From NCBI GenBank assembly GCA_965263225.1, contig CBDHHG010000033.1, forward strand, positions 272,714 through 336,713: DNA of 64,000 nucleotides, written 5' to 3'. Position numbers and translations under genes: made by a program. This document shows positions 16,595-25,531 of the stretch, one piece after another (the first letter of the stretch is position 1; the number at the start of each line of letters is the position of its first letter). The DNA comes from DT-111 sp965263225. GTDB lineage: Bacteria; Bacteroidota; Bacteroidia; Chitinophagales; Saprospiraceae. The notes beneath the pieces were generated by a model, which had not been told where the DNA came from, searched no databases, and saw nothing but the letters and a program-made list of their open reading frames with translations.

Positions 16595-17584
16595 ATGAAA
16601 AAGCTATGGTTTTGTTGTTCACTTACCTTTCTGGCTGTAAGCCTCTTGGGGCAGGAGCGATTCGATACTTTGATCTTCAAAGACGACCTTGGGCATGATC
16701 ATTACAAGATTACCAGCTACTATCCTCAGGGGGAGATCAGAAGTGTAGGATTCTATTCTGCTAAGACTGGTCCTCTTAGTAAGGAAGAAGCCTTCATGCG
16801 TGGCACAAAACTGGAGGAGAGAGAAAATCACCTTCCAGTTCTCTTTAGCGCAGCGCATGATATTCCCTCCCTTGATAGCGCGCTATTTTACAGCGTGGAT
16901 GGAGTGTTGCAAGAGCGGCAATTGTCTAGTCGAAGTGGCGGGGTTTCCTTGACCTACGAATATGATGCCGAGGGGAATCTAAGCTGGGTCATCCAAAAGG
17001 AACTAAGAAGTTCTATACCCATACGATATATCGCCTTGGGTAGACTTATCTTCTTTGATCGCCGACAAGTAGTAGAAGGTAGGATAGGGGATGTAGTGCA
17101 GGTAGATATTCCCATTGCTATCAAGGGGGAAACAAAGATGAGCCTTAAGTTCAGTAGCTCTTCTCAGCTACTGAAGACCGTAGGGCAGCGCGTACTTGAT
17201 CCTGCGCGAGATAGTGTCCTCTCTTTGGCTATTACAGTCCCAGCACAGATTTCAGAAGAATATATCAAATTGGAGGATGAATCGGGAAAATCGTTTTCCC
17301 TTCCTATCACAATTATAGGATATGATCTGTTCAGTCAGGATTTTGAAAACGCCTCTGTCCCCGAAGTGGTCTTTCCATTGGAGGGGCGAAAACAATTGGT
17401 GATCAAGGCAGAAGAATCCAAACTCATCCGACTGTATAGAAATGAAGAACTAATTGACAATTACCCAACGGGTCGCCAGCGTTCAGAAATCGACATCAAG
17501 GGTTTGAAAAAGGGCCAATATTTGGTGGAAGCGGTCGATTTTAGAGCCAATGAAAAAAAGTACTGCAGAATTCGTATTGAATAG
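16595..17584 (+). CDS. Secreted hypothetical protein
   Basis: This 329-residue protein starts with a signal peptide (MKKLWFCCSLTFLAVSLLG, cleavage before QE). Residues 25-150 are charged and contain a YYPQGEIRSVGFY motif reminiscent of a single MORN-like strand and YEYDAEGNLSWV, reminiscent of one RHS/YD-type strand. Residues about 160-329 look beta-rich (VQVDIPIAIKGETKMSLKFSSSSQLL), with a possible last module similar to secretion-type beta sandwiches (LIRLYRNEELIDNYPTG, LKKGQYLVEAVD). I do not recognise a family. The ending lacks a fully convincing T9SS signal. It is divergent from the transporter and its 3' end faces the DUF3052 gene 9 bp away. Confidence 0.7.
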   Translation: MKKLWFCCSLTFLAVSLLGQERFDTLIFKDDLGHDHYKITSYYPQGEIRSVGFYSAKTGPLSKEEAFMRGTKLEERENHLPVLFSAAHDIPSLDSALFYSVDGVLQERQLSSRSGGVSLTYEYDAEGNLSWVIQKELRSSIPIRYIALGRLIFFDRRQVVEGRIGDVVQVDIPIAIKGETKMSLKFSSSSQLLKTVGQRVLDPARDSVLSLAITVPAQISEEYIKLEDESGKSFSLPITIIGYDLFSQDFENASVPEVVFPLEGRKQLVIKAEESKLIRLYRNEELIDNYPTGRQRSEIDIKGLKKGQYLVEAVDFRANEKKYCRIRIE

Positions 17585-17593
17585 TAAGTACTT

Positions 17594-17998
17594 TTACTTG
17601 CCCACCCGGTCTTGGGGACGTAGGCGCATAGCAGACCAAGTATCATCAATAGCTACCTGAGTCACTGGTCGAAGTCCAAATTGCTGAGCAGTGTGAAAGA
17701 TTCCATCCCGGCTAATATTACTTTTAAGGGCTGATGATTGCTTGGGGTAGCAAGCCCAGAAAAGTACGTCTTTGGGACCAAGCTTGGCGGAAAGCGCCAA
17801 TAAGCGTTCCAAGCTTTGCAGGTTTGGAGCAAAAATAAGAACAGCATCTAATGTATCTGCTGCTGTGCCGATCTTTGTGCTAAAAGTCAAGCCTGCCATG
17901 GCAGAAAGGAAAGAATCTGGAGCTTCTAAAACACAAATGTCATTTTTATCGTGCAGTCTTAACTTTCTGTGCAATTTGTGATATTCCATCTTGGCCAT
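17594..17998 (-). CDS. DUF3052-like small protein
   Basis: This 134-residue cytoplasmic protein has LEAPDSFLSAM, VLIFAPNLQSLERLLALSAKLGPKDVLFWACYPKQSSALKSNISRDGIF and VTQVAIDDTWSAMRLRP, which follow the pattern of the DUF3052 family (a nucleotide-binding-like fold of unknown function in which a conserved YPK...SG...D.NRD block precedes a closing DDTWSALR). Length is normal for the family. The start ATGGCCAAG lies 29 bp after the stop of the PLD-like gene upstream, so both are probably co-transcribed. It shares a short convergent junction with the secreted protein gene on the plus strand. Confidence 0.7.
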   Translation of the reverse strand: MAKMEYHKLHRKLRLHDKNDICVLEAPDSFLSAMAGLTFSTKIGTAADTLDAVLIFAPNLQSLERLLALSAKLGPKDVLFWACYPKQSSALKSNISRDGIFHTAQQFGLRPVTQVAIDDTWSAMRLRPQDRVGK

Positions 17999-18027
17999 TT
18001 ATGAAGAATAGGGTAGGGGTGGGTGGG

Positions 18028-19074
18028 TTATGCCTCGAGGATTAAGCGATCTATCTCTGCTCTGACGAATGCTACTAATTCAGCTTGCTGATCAATCGTG
18101 CTTTGGTCATCCGCCTCTAGATCTCCCAAGACTACAATCACTTCTTCATTGAAGTTGGCTGTTTGGCTGAAGTTGAAGGTTCCTGCGATAACTACTGACT
18201 GGTCAATGACCACCAATTTATGATGTACCTTGCCCCGCCAATTCTTACCCGTAGAGGAAAAAACCTCAATTCCTTCTGCTTCCAATTCATGTTTTGCCGC
18301 CCAGCGCTGGTTGGCTTGGTTCTTATCAAAGATGCCGCGGATACTAGTCCCCGCTCGGCTGGCTAGTTTCATAGCATCATCTACTCCAGAACTCTTGGAG
18401 AAGGAATAAATGGCGAAATCTATGCGCTCTTTGGCTTTGGCGACCTGCTTCATCAATTCCATCTCAGGAGCGTGGTTGGGTGCAAAGATGGGCTTGACGC
18501 GAATGCCATCTACTTCGATCTCGACCGGCGCATCCCCGTGCGTGAAACGAGGATCATCTTCCCAAATGGCATCAAATTCTTGGTAGAAGTCCTTAGCTAC
18601 CTTGTCATCATTGATAATAAGGAGATGGTTATAATGCAATCCCACACCTCTCGGCGTGAGATTAGCTGAAGTGGTAATGACCGTCCCCAATCCCTTCTTT
18701 CGATGATCTATAACCATAAAGTTGTTGTGTAGGGTCCTTGATGATCGATCGATACGGATATCTACCTTGGCTCGAAATAAGGCGATCAGGGCTTGCCGGT
18801 TATCCTCGTTACTTCCACCTGCCTCCCAAGGCTCTTTGCGTGGAGATCTAGATAATAGATAATCCCGCTCAAGGATGGCTCTAACTCTAATCCCGCGCTT
18901 CCTCGCTGCGATGAGCGCGTTGATAATACCTAGGCACTCTAGCTGCTGGGTAGCCAGATATACGGTACTAGTGGCTTGGTCAATGGCTTCAATGATGGGG
19001 GCTTCTAGGTCATCTGGCGCACCGGCGGCTTTAGGGCCTAGATAGAAATGGAGGTTTCCGAGTTGTATTGGCAT
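18028..19074 (-). CDS. Phospholipase D-like protein with one altered HKD motif
   Basis: I place the start at ATG 19074 (MPIQLGNLHFYLGP). An upstream ATG at 19110 would add 12 residues. The protein of about 348 residues has two PLD half-domains. The first is HNNFMVID followed by TTSANLT; the expected HxK is HxN. The second is the intact HHKLVVID with AGTFNFSQTANFNEE. N-terminal STVYLATQQLECLGIINALIAARKRGIRVRAILE also fits the fold. Such proteins cleave phosphodiester bonds in lipids or nucleic acids (Nuc/endonuclease type). No signal peptide or transmembrane helix is visible, so it is probably cytoplasmic. The altered first motif raises doubt over activity. Followed by the DUF3052 gene on the same strand. 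Confidence 0.85.
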   Translation of the reverse strand: MPIQLGNLHFYLGPKAAGAPDDLEAPIIEAIDQATSTVYLATQQLECLGIINALIAARKRGIRVRAILERDYLLSRSPRKEPWEAGGSNEDNRQALIALFRAKVDIRIDRSSRTLHNNFMVIDHRKKGLGTVITTSANLTPRGVGLHYNHLLIINDDKVAKDFYQEFDAIWEDDPRFTHGDAPVEIEVDGIRVKPIFAPNHAPEMELMKQVAKAKERIDFAIYSFSKSSGVDDAMKLASRAGTSIRGIFDKNQANQRWAAKHELEAEGIEVFSSTGKNWRGKVHHKLVVIDQSVVIAGTFNFSQTANFNEEVIVVLGDLEADDQSTIDQQAELVAFVRAEIDRLILEA

Positions 19075-19400
19075 GCAATAAAGGTACAAATACCCTAAGG
19101 TATCGCGCAAGTTAAGTTTTTGTACAATAGATAAAAGGAGAGTGAGTAGAGCTAAGATAATGTGTACCTAATAAGGGTCTTCTACTTGCAATTAGGTCGT
19201 TGATGAATCAATGCAAGCGGGTAGGGGAGAAGTTATGAAAAAGCAATATCAAATCTTTGATTTTGTAAAACCTTGATAAATTGTGTTGTTATGAATGGCA
19301 AACGGTTTCTGTCGTGGTAAAAATGGCTCATTTGACCCATGTACTGATCATGATTGTAGAGGGATTAGTGGCCTTTACAGACAAGGCTAGGGACATTTTC

Positions 19401-19416
19401 TCCACAATGAGTACAC
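19401..19416 (+). repeat. Isolated iteron-like 16-mer
   Basis: TCCACAATGAGTACAC matches the origin iteron at 10521 at 14 of 16 positions, in the same orientation, 8.3 kb from the array. The rest of 19075-19561 (487 bp) contains no gene I can support. A chance match cannot be excluded, because the iteron set is degenerate. Confidence 0.35.
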
Positions 19417-19561
19417 CATAGACCTATTTTGGGAGGGCTAAGTTTTTACTCCTGAAATTTTTGTGTTGAAGTACCTTTTGATCCACCACTTGGCCTTACT
19501 GTTTATTACTTGGCATTTGCTTATGACCCGTAGGGCTTTTTTGGACATAAACTCCTAAGTT

Positions 19562-20089
19562 ATGGAACTGCTTATACGTCGACCTACTGCGCTAGACTTA
19601 CCGATACTACATCAATTTTTAGACCTAGGCCTACGACATGCCTTTGCTACGAATCAGATTATCGAAGCTGAGGCAGAAATTACGAAGGCCGTTGAGTGTA
19701 AATACGGTGACATGTTAAGAGATGTAGAATCTTCGGGAAAGAAGGAGTTTCATCTACTGGCTTTTCATGCTGATTTATTGGTGGGGTGCATAGGCTATGG
19801 CATGCCTAACTCAATGATCAAAAATAATATGGAGATTTCCGTGGCGGATGACCTGGAGATTAAGAATGCTTATGTACATCCAAACTACCAAGGCTTAGGA
19901 ATAGGGAAGACCTTATTAAGGGAAATTCTGGAAAAATTGAGGGCAACGGGAAGAATTCAAGTTTATCTGGATTGTGGCTATCGTCTTTCTCAGCCCTTTT
20001 GGCAAAAGCAATTCGGTGCGGCTACCAAAATCCTCCACAACTACTGGGGGCCAGCAGAACATCATATGATTTGGCAGATTAGTTTGTGA
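19562..20089 (+). CDS. GNAT-family N-acetyltransferase
   Basis: This 175-residue protein has the acetyl-CoA binding motif A near 98-125 (IKNAYVHPNYQGLGIGKTLLREILEKL, the Q/RxxGxG/A pattern), preceded by LLAFHADLLVGCIGYGMP and followed by RIQVYLDCGYRLSQPFWQKQFG. Length and order fit a stand-alone GNAT enzyme. The substrate is unknown. It is a single-gene unit ending before a hairpin with a T-run. Confidence 0.85.
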   Translation: MELLIRRPTALDLPILHQFLDLGLRHAFATNQIIEAEAEITKAVECKYGDMLRDVESSGKKEFHLLAFHADLLVGCIGYGMPNSMIKNNMEISVADDLEIKNAYVHPNYQGLGIGKTLLREILEKLRATGRIQVYLDCGYRLSQPFWQKQFGAATKILHNYWGPAEHHMIWQISL

Positions 20090-20112
20090 AGGTATTCCGG
20101 TCTCTTATCCTT

Positions 20113-20160
20113 TAGCCATTTTTGCAAGCGTTTGCGCTGCAAATGGGAAGCGTTTTTTTT
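20113..20160 (+). terminator. Candidate terminator of the GNAT gene
   Basis: CCATTTTTGCA (20116-20126) can pair with TGCAAATGG (20138-20146), and a run of eight T follows at 20153-20160 after six bases. The stem is imperfect, so confidence is moderate. Confidence 0.45.
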
Positions 20161-20228
20161 CTTCAAGTTGTTGGAAAGTTCTAGTATAGTACATCTGTAA
20201 CGGATTTCCTGTTGTAAAGGATAGATTT

Positions 20229-21164
20229 ATGAAGCTTACTGCCAAACGTTTGTTTGATCATTGCTATGGTCGTTATGCTATTGCTGCGGTGAATATAGAA
20301 TTCATGGAGCAAGTTCTCGGTTTATTTGCGGCTGCAGAAGCCGCAAATGCCCCTTTTATCGTTCAAACGACACCGGCTGCTCGGGAGTATGCCACGGCAG
20401 AGATGTTAGTGTCGATGATACATACTGCGGCAAGACTTTATCCTAAGGCTGTTTTCGCTTTGCACCTAGATCATGGCAATGAAGAACATATCTGGCAGGC
20501 CCTTTCCACAGTGGATTACACTTCTGTCATGATTGATGCTTCTCACGATGATTTTGAACAGAATGTTGCCAGGACCTCAGCGGTCGTCAAGCGAGCCCAT
20601 ACTAAAGGGGTGAGTGTCGAAGCAGAATTAGGCGTACTAGCAGGAGTAGAAGATGATTTGTCCGTGGATGAAGAGCATGCTTTTTACACCAATCCAGCTG
20701 AGGTAGAGGCTTTCGTAGATGCCACGGGCTGTGATAGCCTGGCAATTGCGGTGGGCACAAGTCATGGTGCCTATAAATTCTCAGGAGGGCAGGGGATACA
20801 GTTCCATATTCTACAGGAAATACAGCAAAGGCTACCTGGTTTTCCGTTGGTTTTACATGGCGGATCTGCCGTCAACCATGAAGAGATTCGGCGGATCAAT
20901 GCCGCGGGTGGACAGCTAAAGACTTCTGCAAAAGGGGTAGAGGCAGGAGAGGTACAGCAGGCGATCCAGTACGGTGTATGTAAGGTCAATATTGCTACAG
21001 ATTTGCGTCTTTTATGGACTAGGGTGAATAGGGAATATTTTCGAGAATCGCCGGATCAATTCGCCCCCATTCCACCAGGTAAAATCTATATGGAAGCCTG
21101 TAAAGATCTGATATTGCAAAAATTCGACTATTTAGGTGCAGTGGGCCAGGCAGCAGCCTTTTGA
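20229..21164 (+). CDS. Class II (zinc) aldolase, FbaA/GatY/IolJ family
   Basis: This 311-residue cytoplasmic enzyme has zinc and catalytic residues at the expected places: D81-H82 in LHLDHG, E133 in EAELG, H179 in GTSHGAYK and H210 in LHGGSAVN. The family cleaves ketose bisphosphates to dihydroxyacetone phosphate and an aldehyde. It may act on fructose or tagatose bisphosphate, or on 5-dehydro-2-deoxygluconate phosphate in inositol catabolism (IolJ). The adjacent inositol-dehydrogenase-like gene, only 26 bp downstream, makes the third option worth considering, but no other iol gene is present. Confidence 0.85.
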   Translation: MKLTAKRLFDHCYGRYAIAAVNIEFMEQVLGLFAAAEAANAPFIVQTTPAAREYATAEMLVSMIHTAARLYPKAVFALHLDHGNEEHIWQALSTVDYTSVMIDASHDDFEQNVARTSAVVKRAHTKGVSVEAELGVLAGVEDDLSVDEEHAFYTNPAEVEAFVDATGCDSLAIAVGTSHGAYKFSGGQGIQFHILQEIQQRLPGFPLVLHGGSAVNHEEIRRINAAGGQLKTSAKGVEAGEVQQAIQYGVCKVNIATDLRLLWTRVNREYFRESPDQFAPIPPGKIYMEACKDLILQKFDYLGAVGQAAAF

Positions 21165-21190
21165 TCGACTACATTAAGCAAGAAATCATT

Positions 21191-22216
21191 ATGAAGAAAA
21201 TCAAAGTGGGTATCGTAGGACTCGGGCGATTAGGAAAGGAATATGCTAGAAACCTAAGTTTTAGGATCAATGCAGCTGATCTAATAGCTGCGTGTAGTAT
21301 TGATGAAGCAGAACTAGAATTTGCTAAAGAGGAGCTGGAGGTCAAGCATTTATTCCAGGATTATGATGAAATGCTCCAGCTTTCTGAACTGGAAGCCGTT
21401 TTTGTAATTAGTTCTACCAATAAGCATGCGGAGCATATCGTAAAAGCCTTAGAAGCGGGTTTACATGTCTACAGTGAGAAACCCCTATCTAGTTCCATAG
21501 AAGAGTGTAGACAGGTGGAGGCCATTGCTGCCAAGTATCCAGAACAGTTGGCGGTTGTAGGATTTGTTAGACGCTTTGATCCCAGCTACCGCTATGCCAA
21601 ACAGAAGGTGGACGAAGGAGCCATAGGGAAGCCTTACCTGGTTCGATCACAGACTGTTGATAAGGATACGGTAGCTGCATGGCAGGTTCAGTATGTAGGA
21701 AACAGTGGTGGAATTTTTCACGATTATAATGTGCATGACATCGACCTGGCGCGCTGGTTTTTGGGCGCAGAAATTGAGTCAGTGTGGTCCATCGGTGGAG
21801 CCTACAAATATCCCGCCTTTGCAGAGGCTGGGGATGCGGATCACGTGATGAGTACTTGCCGATTTGAGAATGGCACCATGGCTGTGCTGAATGCGGGTCG
21901 TACTGCCATGGTAGGGCATGATACGTATACCGAAATAGTAGGGACTATGGGGACCCTCCGAATTGGCCGACCAGCCTCCGTCAATCGAGTAGAGGTATAC
22001 GACCAATATGGTGCCCGCCAGGAATGTGTAGAGACCTTCTGGGATCGCTTTGAGGAAGCCTTTTTTCTGATCGCCGCCAATTTTCTAGATTGTATCCGGG
22101 AAGGGCGGCAGCCAGAGCTAACCTTAGCCGATGCACGGCAAGCTACGATCGTAGCAGAGGCCTGTACACAGTCTTTTCAAAAAGGTGAGCTAGTGAAGGT
22201 AGCAGAGGTGACATAA
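21191..22216 (+). CDS. Gfo/Idh/MocA oxidoreductase, inositol 2-dehydrogenase-like
   Basis: The ATG at 21191 is preferred over a TTG at 21161, which would overlap the aldolase. The 341-residue protein has a Rossmann N-terminus (VGIVGLGRLGKEYA, 6-19), the E96-K97-P98 motif and, in the catalytic domain, GIFHDYNVHDIDLARW, giving the D179/H183 pair spaced as in inositol 2-dehydrogenase (D172/H176 in the Bacillus enzyme). GFVRRFDPSY and the GTMGTLRIG strand also fit the IolG/IdhA branch. It probably oxidises an inositol or related polyol with NAD. It forms a two-gene unit with the class II aldolase. Confidence 0.82.
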   Translation: MKKIKVGIVGLGRLGKEYARNLSFRINAADLIAACSIDEAELEFAKEELEVKHLFQDYDEMLQLSELEAVFVISSTNKHAEHIVKALEAGLHVYSEKPLSSSIEECRQVEAIAAKYPEQLAVVGFVRRFDPSYRYAKQKVDEGAIGKPYLVRSQTVDKDTVAAWQVQYVGNSGGIFHDYNVHDIDLARWFLGAEIESVWSIGGAYKYPAFAEAGDADHVMSTCRFENGTMAVLNAGRTAMVGHDTYTEIVGTMGTLRIGRPASVNRVEVYDQYGARQECVETFWDRFEEAFFLIAANFLDCIREGRQPELTLADARQATIVAEACTQSFQKGELVKVAEVT

Positions 22217-22412
22217 GTTCTGATTAGTGCCTTGTTTTGGTTAGGTAGCCAACTTTATATCCTTCTATCCAGTTACCGAATCCTTGGAAAACTAATTCTT
22301 CAAGACAGCTTGGCTTAAAGTGTCAAATCATTGGCGGGAGATGTCAAGTATGTGGTATCCCATGCCTGTAATTTTACAATCGTAATTAGTTAACAACTAA
22401 AACGAAAGTAAA

Positions 22413-23255
22413 ATGAAACAGAACATCTTAGTAATTGGAGGAACTGGCAAAACCGGTCGCCTAGTAGTTGAAAACCTGACCGAGCTTGGACATACTGTAA
22501 GAATTGGATCGAGAGGACAGTCTCCTAGTTTTGATTGGGACACCCCTGCCACTTATGCTCAAGCGCTGAAAGATATGGACCGAGCATACATTGTATACTA
22601 TCCAGATCTCGCGGTCCCTGGGGCCAAAGAAGCTATCCAGAAGCTTACCGAAGCTGCGGTAAACGAAGGCCTAAAGAAAGTAGTCCTACTCTCTGGAAAA
22701 GGTGAAACAGAAGCGGAAGCTTGCGAAGAAATTGTCGCTAATTCCGGACTTAATTACACCCTGGTGAGAGCATCCTGGTTTAACCAGAATTTCAGCGAAG
22801 GGGCTTTTAGCGACTATATACTGGCTGGTCATCTGGCTTTACCCATGCCAGAAGCGCGCATTCCCTATACAGATACTCGCGACATTGCTGACATGGTCAC
22901 GAAAGTGCTATTGGACGATTCCTTCAATGGCAAAACGTTGACCGTAACCGGTCCAAAAAAATTGACTTTTGCAGAAGTTGCCGCAATCATTAGCGAGAAG
23001 CTAGGAAGGCCTATTCAGTATCAGGCCATTTCTATGGAAGAGTTCAAGGCAGGATTGGTGGCAGCGGGACTCCCAGAATCCGTTATTTGGTTGTTAAGTT
23101 ACCTGTTTACCGAGGTTCTAGGGCATTCTGAAAACCAAACCATTTCGGATGACGTCGAAAAAGTACTTAGTCGCAAGCCTGTTTCTTTCGAGGAATACGT
23201 GGAAAAAACGGTGGTATCAGGAGCCTGGAGTCAAGAGATACCTCAGTCCATCTAA
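22413..23255 (+). CDS. NmrA-family NAD(P)-binding protein (atypical SDR)
   Basis: This 280-residue protein has an N-terminal GGTGKTGRLVVENL dinucleotide-binding loop (9-22), YTLVRASWFNQNFSE and a conserved threonine-rich TDTRDIADMVTKVL. The C-terminal substrate part is helical (FAEVAAIISEKLGRPIQYQAISMEEFKAGL). These features match the NmrA/azoreductase (AzoB-like) atypical short-chain dehydrogenases. Many members are redox sensors or quinone/azo reductases. Substrate unknown. It stands as a single unit with a GC-rich hairpin after it. Confidence 0.85.
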   Translation: MKQNILVIGGTGKTGRLVVENLTELGHTVRIGSRGQSPSFDWDTPATYAQALKDMDRAYIVYYPDLAVPGAKEAIQKLTEAAVNEGLKKVVLLSGKGETEAEACEEIVANSGLNYTLVRASWFNQNFSEGAFSDYILAGHLALPMPEARIPYTDTRDIADMVTKVLLDDSFNGKTLTVTGPKKLTFAEVAAIISEKLGRPIQYQAISMEEFKAGLVAAGLPESVIWLLSYLFTEVLGHSENQTISDDVEKVLSRKPVSFEEYVEKTVVSGAWSQEIPQSI

Positions 23256-23299
23256 AGTTCAATACTTATTGGTAAAATAAGCAACAGTAAGACCTCAAG

Positions 23300-23326
23300 G
23301 CTGCTCCGTGTTTGGAGCAGCTTTCA
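23300..23326 (+). terminator. Hairpin terminator after the NmrA-family gene
   Basis: GCTGCTCC (23300-23307) pairs perfectly with GGAGCAGC (23314-23321) around GTGTTT. Only a short TTT follows. It starts 45 bp after the stop codon. Confidence 0.55.
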
Positions 23327-23415
23327 GTACTCCAAATCAATCGTCTCGATACATTCCCTGCAGGTTCAGCAGTAAAGCCTTTCGATTGCTCATTTCATTC
23401 TAAAATTAAGGGCCC

Positions 23416-24507
23416 ATGAAAAAGATAGTGATCCTATCCGTAATGCTTATCCTATGTATAAGTATCAATAAAGCAGGTAGTGACCTGCCAGGAAAATTCA
23501 ACATCGGAGCTTTACCTGAGGTTGCCCCAGCTCCCGCCGACAACCCCCTAACTAGCGAAAAGGTAGAATTGGGTAGACAACTTTTCTTTGATCCTATTCT
23601 GTCTGCCAACCATAAAATTTCATGTGCTTCCTGTCATTCCCCTACCAAAGGATTTGCGGATGGACTCGATAGGTCAAATGGATTTTCAGCAGGTGTAAAA
23701 ACCAGAAGAAATGCCCCGACTATATTAAACGCGGCCTTCAATGGGATCGATTTTCAAGGAAATCTAGATCCCAAGGATAGTCCGCAGTTTTATGATAATC
23801 GGGCACAGTCCTTGGAACAGCAATGCCTGGAGCCATTACTAAGTCCTGATGAAATGAAAGGCTCAGGCATATCAGTCGATGTTTACATTGAACAACTTGA
23901 GGAAAAGGTTACGCGTATCAAAGCCTACCGTAGCCTATTCTACCGCGCATTTTCTGACTCTACTGCTTCCATAGAGCACATCACCAAAGCCATCGCGACC
24001 TACGAGCGCACCTTGATTACCCCCAATGCCCCCTTTGATCGGTATATGCGAGGAGATCTTAATGCGATGACAGAAAAGCAAATTAGAGGAATGGAAGCAT
24101 TTATATCTACCGGATGTAACAATTGCCATTCCGGTCCCATGTTTAGCGACTATAAGCTCCACGTGCTTGGCGTGGAGGAGCATCCCGGTCTTGGGCATTT
24201 CGATAAGGGCGACGGAATGTACGCTTTTCGAACCACAACATTGAGAAACTTGACTTATACTGCCCCCTATATGCATAATGGTAGAGCATCATCCCTGCAA
24301 GAAGTGATGCGATTCTATGAAAGAAAGAGAAGCAAGCATACAGAAGTCTCCAATAGGGATCTCGCGCCAGAATTTAAAGCACTTAAACTAAATCCCTTCA
24401 ATAGAGTACGATCCAATGAAATCATTGCCTTTCTAGAGGCGCTGAACGATCCCAATTTTGATCAATCCACTCCAGAATGCTTGCCTAGTGGCTTGCTGGT
24501 GGAATAA
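23416..24507 (+). CDS. Di-haem cytochrome c peroxidase (CcpA/MauG family)
   Basis: This 363-residue exported protein starts with a short hydrophobic segment (MKKIVILSVMLILCIS). It has two c-type haem sites, C70-A-S-C73-H74 and C234-N-N-C237-H238, placed as in bacterial cytochrome c peroxidases. Supporting blocks are ELGRQLFFDPILSANHKISC, NAPTILNAAFN, EQQCLEPLL, ATYERTLITPNAPFDRYM and FRTTTLRNLTYTAPYMHNG. It works in the periplasm, reducing peroxide with electrons from a small cytochrome. Its 3' end overlaps the convergent small gene by 23 bp. Confidence 0.93.
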   Translation: MKKIVILSVMLILCISINKAGSDLPGKFNIGALPEVAPAPADNPLTSEKVELGRQLFFDPILSANHKISCASCHSPTKGFADGLDRSNGFSAGVKTRRNAPTILNAAFNGIDFQGNLDPKDSPQFYDNRAQSLEQQCLEPLLSPDEMKGSGISVDVYIEQLEEKVTRIKAYRSLFYRAFSDSTASIEHITKAIATYERTLITPNAPFDRYMRGDLNAMTEKQIRGMEAFISTGCNNCHSGPMFSDYKLHVLGVEEHPGLGHFDKGDGMYAFRTTTLRNLTYTAPYMHNGRASSLQEVMRFYERKRSKHTEVSNRDLAPEFKALKLNPFNRVRSNEIIAFLEALNDPNFDQSTPECLPSGLLVE

Positions 24508-24889
24508 TTGACTTTAATGCTATAGTGTGATGAGTTATAACCAATCGTTCTAATTCTTCTCTTGATTCCTTTCTCAGTTGGCGGATTATTCCTATTTGCG
24601 TTTGGATATTAAGGCTTTCCCTCTCTGAAATGACTGTGTTCGGACCTTGAATTTTACAATTGATCATAGTACTCAAATATCTAGCGATATCCATTTTATG
24701 CTTGACTATTTTTAGCTCCGGCAGGGCATCTATGACTTCCTCTGGGGTGCTCAAGTTACTTTCATGCATAAGCTTCTCGATCGTTTTGTCAAACATCGCC
24801 TGCTCTGGATTTTGTGCTACTAACAGCAGAGAGAAAAAGGCCAACAATAGACTGCTGGCAAGGATGAGGGCTATCTTTAGATAATTCAT
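24485..24889 (-). CDS. Small exported hypothetical protein
   Basis: This 134-residue protein has a strongly hydrophobic N-terminus (LKIALILASSLLLAFFSLLLVA) followed by a charged, helix-rich part (QAMFDKTIEKLMHESNLSTPEEVIDALPELKIVKHKMDIARYL). I recognise no family. The tail-to-tail overlap of 23 bp with the peroxidase gene is tolerated in compact genomes. The signal-like start is the main argument that it is real. Confidence 0.55.
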   Translation of the reverse strand: MNYLKIALILASSLLLAFFSLLLVAQNPEQAMFDKTIEKLMHESNLSTPEEVIDALPELKIVKHKMDIARYLSTMINCKIQGPNTVISERESLNIQTQIGIIRQLRKESREELERLVITHHTIALKSIIPPASH

Positions 24890-24961
24890 TAGGAAAGGAT
24901 TGAATCACCCTAAACTTGGAGAAAATCCAAGTCTAGGATGATGGTATGGGAATCTGCTCAC

Positions 24962-25480
24962 TCAAGACGAAAAAGTAGTTATGTATTTTTTTGCGTTGTG
25001 ACCTAAATCCTCCGCTGAAAGTTCACCCATGGCCCCGTACTGTGCATGTAGCTGGGTAATCGTACACCCACAATATTGAAAGCTCAGTTTAAAGTCGTTC
25101 AACAAGCTAGCTAATGAGATACCCGATGAGGATTCGTACGATTCTTGGGATCCACCTGTCGATACGGCAAAGCCGATTTTCTTACCGGCCAACATTTCTC
25201 CGCCAGGTCCAAACGCCCATCCATAGGTGAATACTTCATCGATGTACTTCTTCAGCGCGAATGGGGTGCTAAACCAGTGGATAGGAAACTGGAAGATGAT
25301 CTCTTTATGCCTCGATAGCAATGCTTGCTCTGCCTGAATGTCATAGTTTAGATCAGGATAGGTATCGTACAGTCTGTGTATTGTGTAATGATCTGGGTAT
25401 TTTTCAAGGGCTTCAACCCACGTTTTATTCACCAAGGAATTGTCGATGTCAGGATGTGTGACGATAACTAACTTATTCAT
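24962..25480 (-). CDS. NAD(P)H quinone oxidoreductase, flavodoxin-like fold (KefF/MdaB type)
   Basis: This 172-residue cytoplasmic flavoprotein has VIVTHPDIDNSLVNKTW at the N-terminus (FMN phosphate loop region), EIIFQFPIHWFSTPFALKKYIDEVFTYGWAF in the middle and GKKIGFAVSTGGSQESY, the typical order of the Flavodoxin_2 family. It carries out two-electron reduction of quinones or similar electrophiles. It lies 51 bp downstream of a small membrane protein gene on the same strand, and the two may be co-transcribed. Confidence 0.88.
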   Translation of the reverse strand: MNKLVIVTHPDIDNSLVNKTWVEALEKYPDHYTIHRLYDTYPDLNYDIQAEQALLSRHKEIIFQFPIHWFSTPFALKKYIDEVFTYGWAFGPGGEMLAGKKIGFAVSTGGSQESYESSSGISLASLLNDFKLSFQYCGCTITQLHAQYGAMGELSAEDLGHNAKKYITTFSS

Positions 25481-25531
25481 TTCTTGTTAATTTTTGAATT
25501 AGGTACAAGGGAGCTTATGGGGTGGGTGAAC

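Noticed and set aside
20229..22216. Complete inositol catabolism operon
   Set aside because: Only an aldolase and an IolG-like dehydrogenase are present; iolB, C, D and E are absent from the window.
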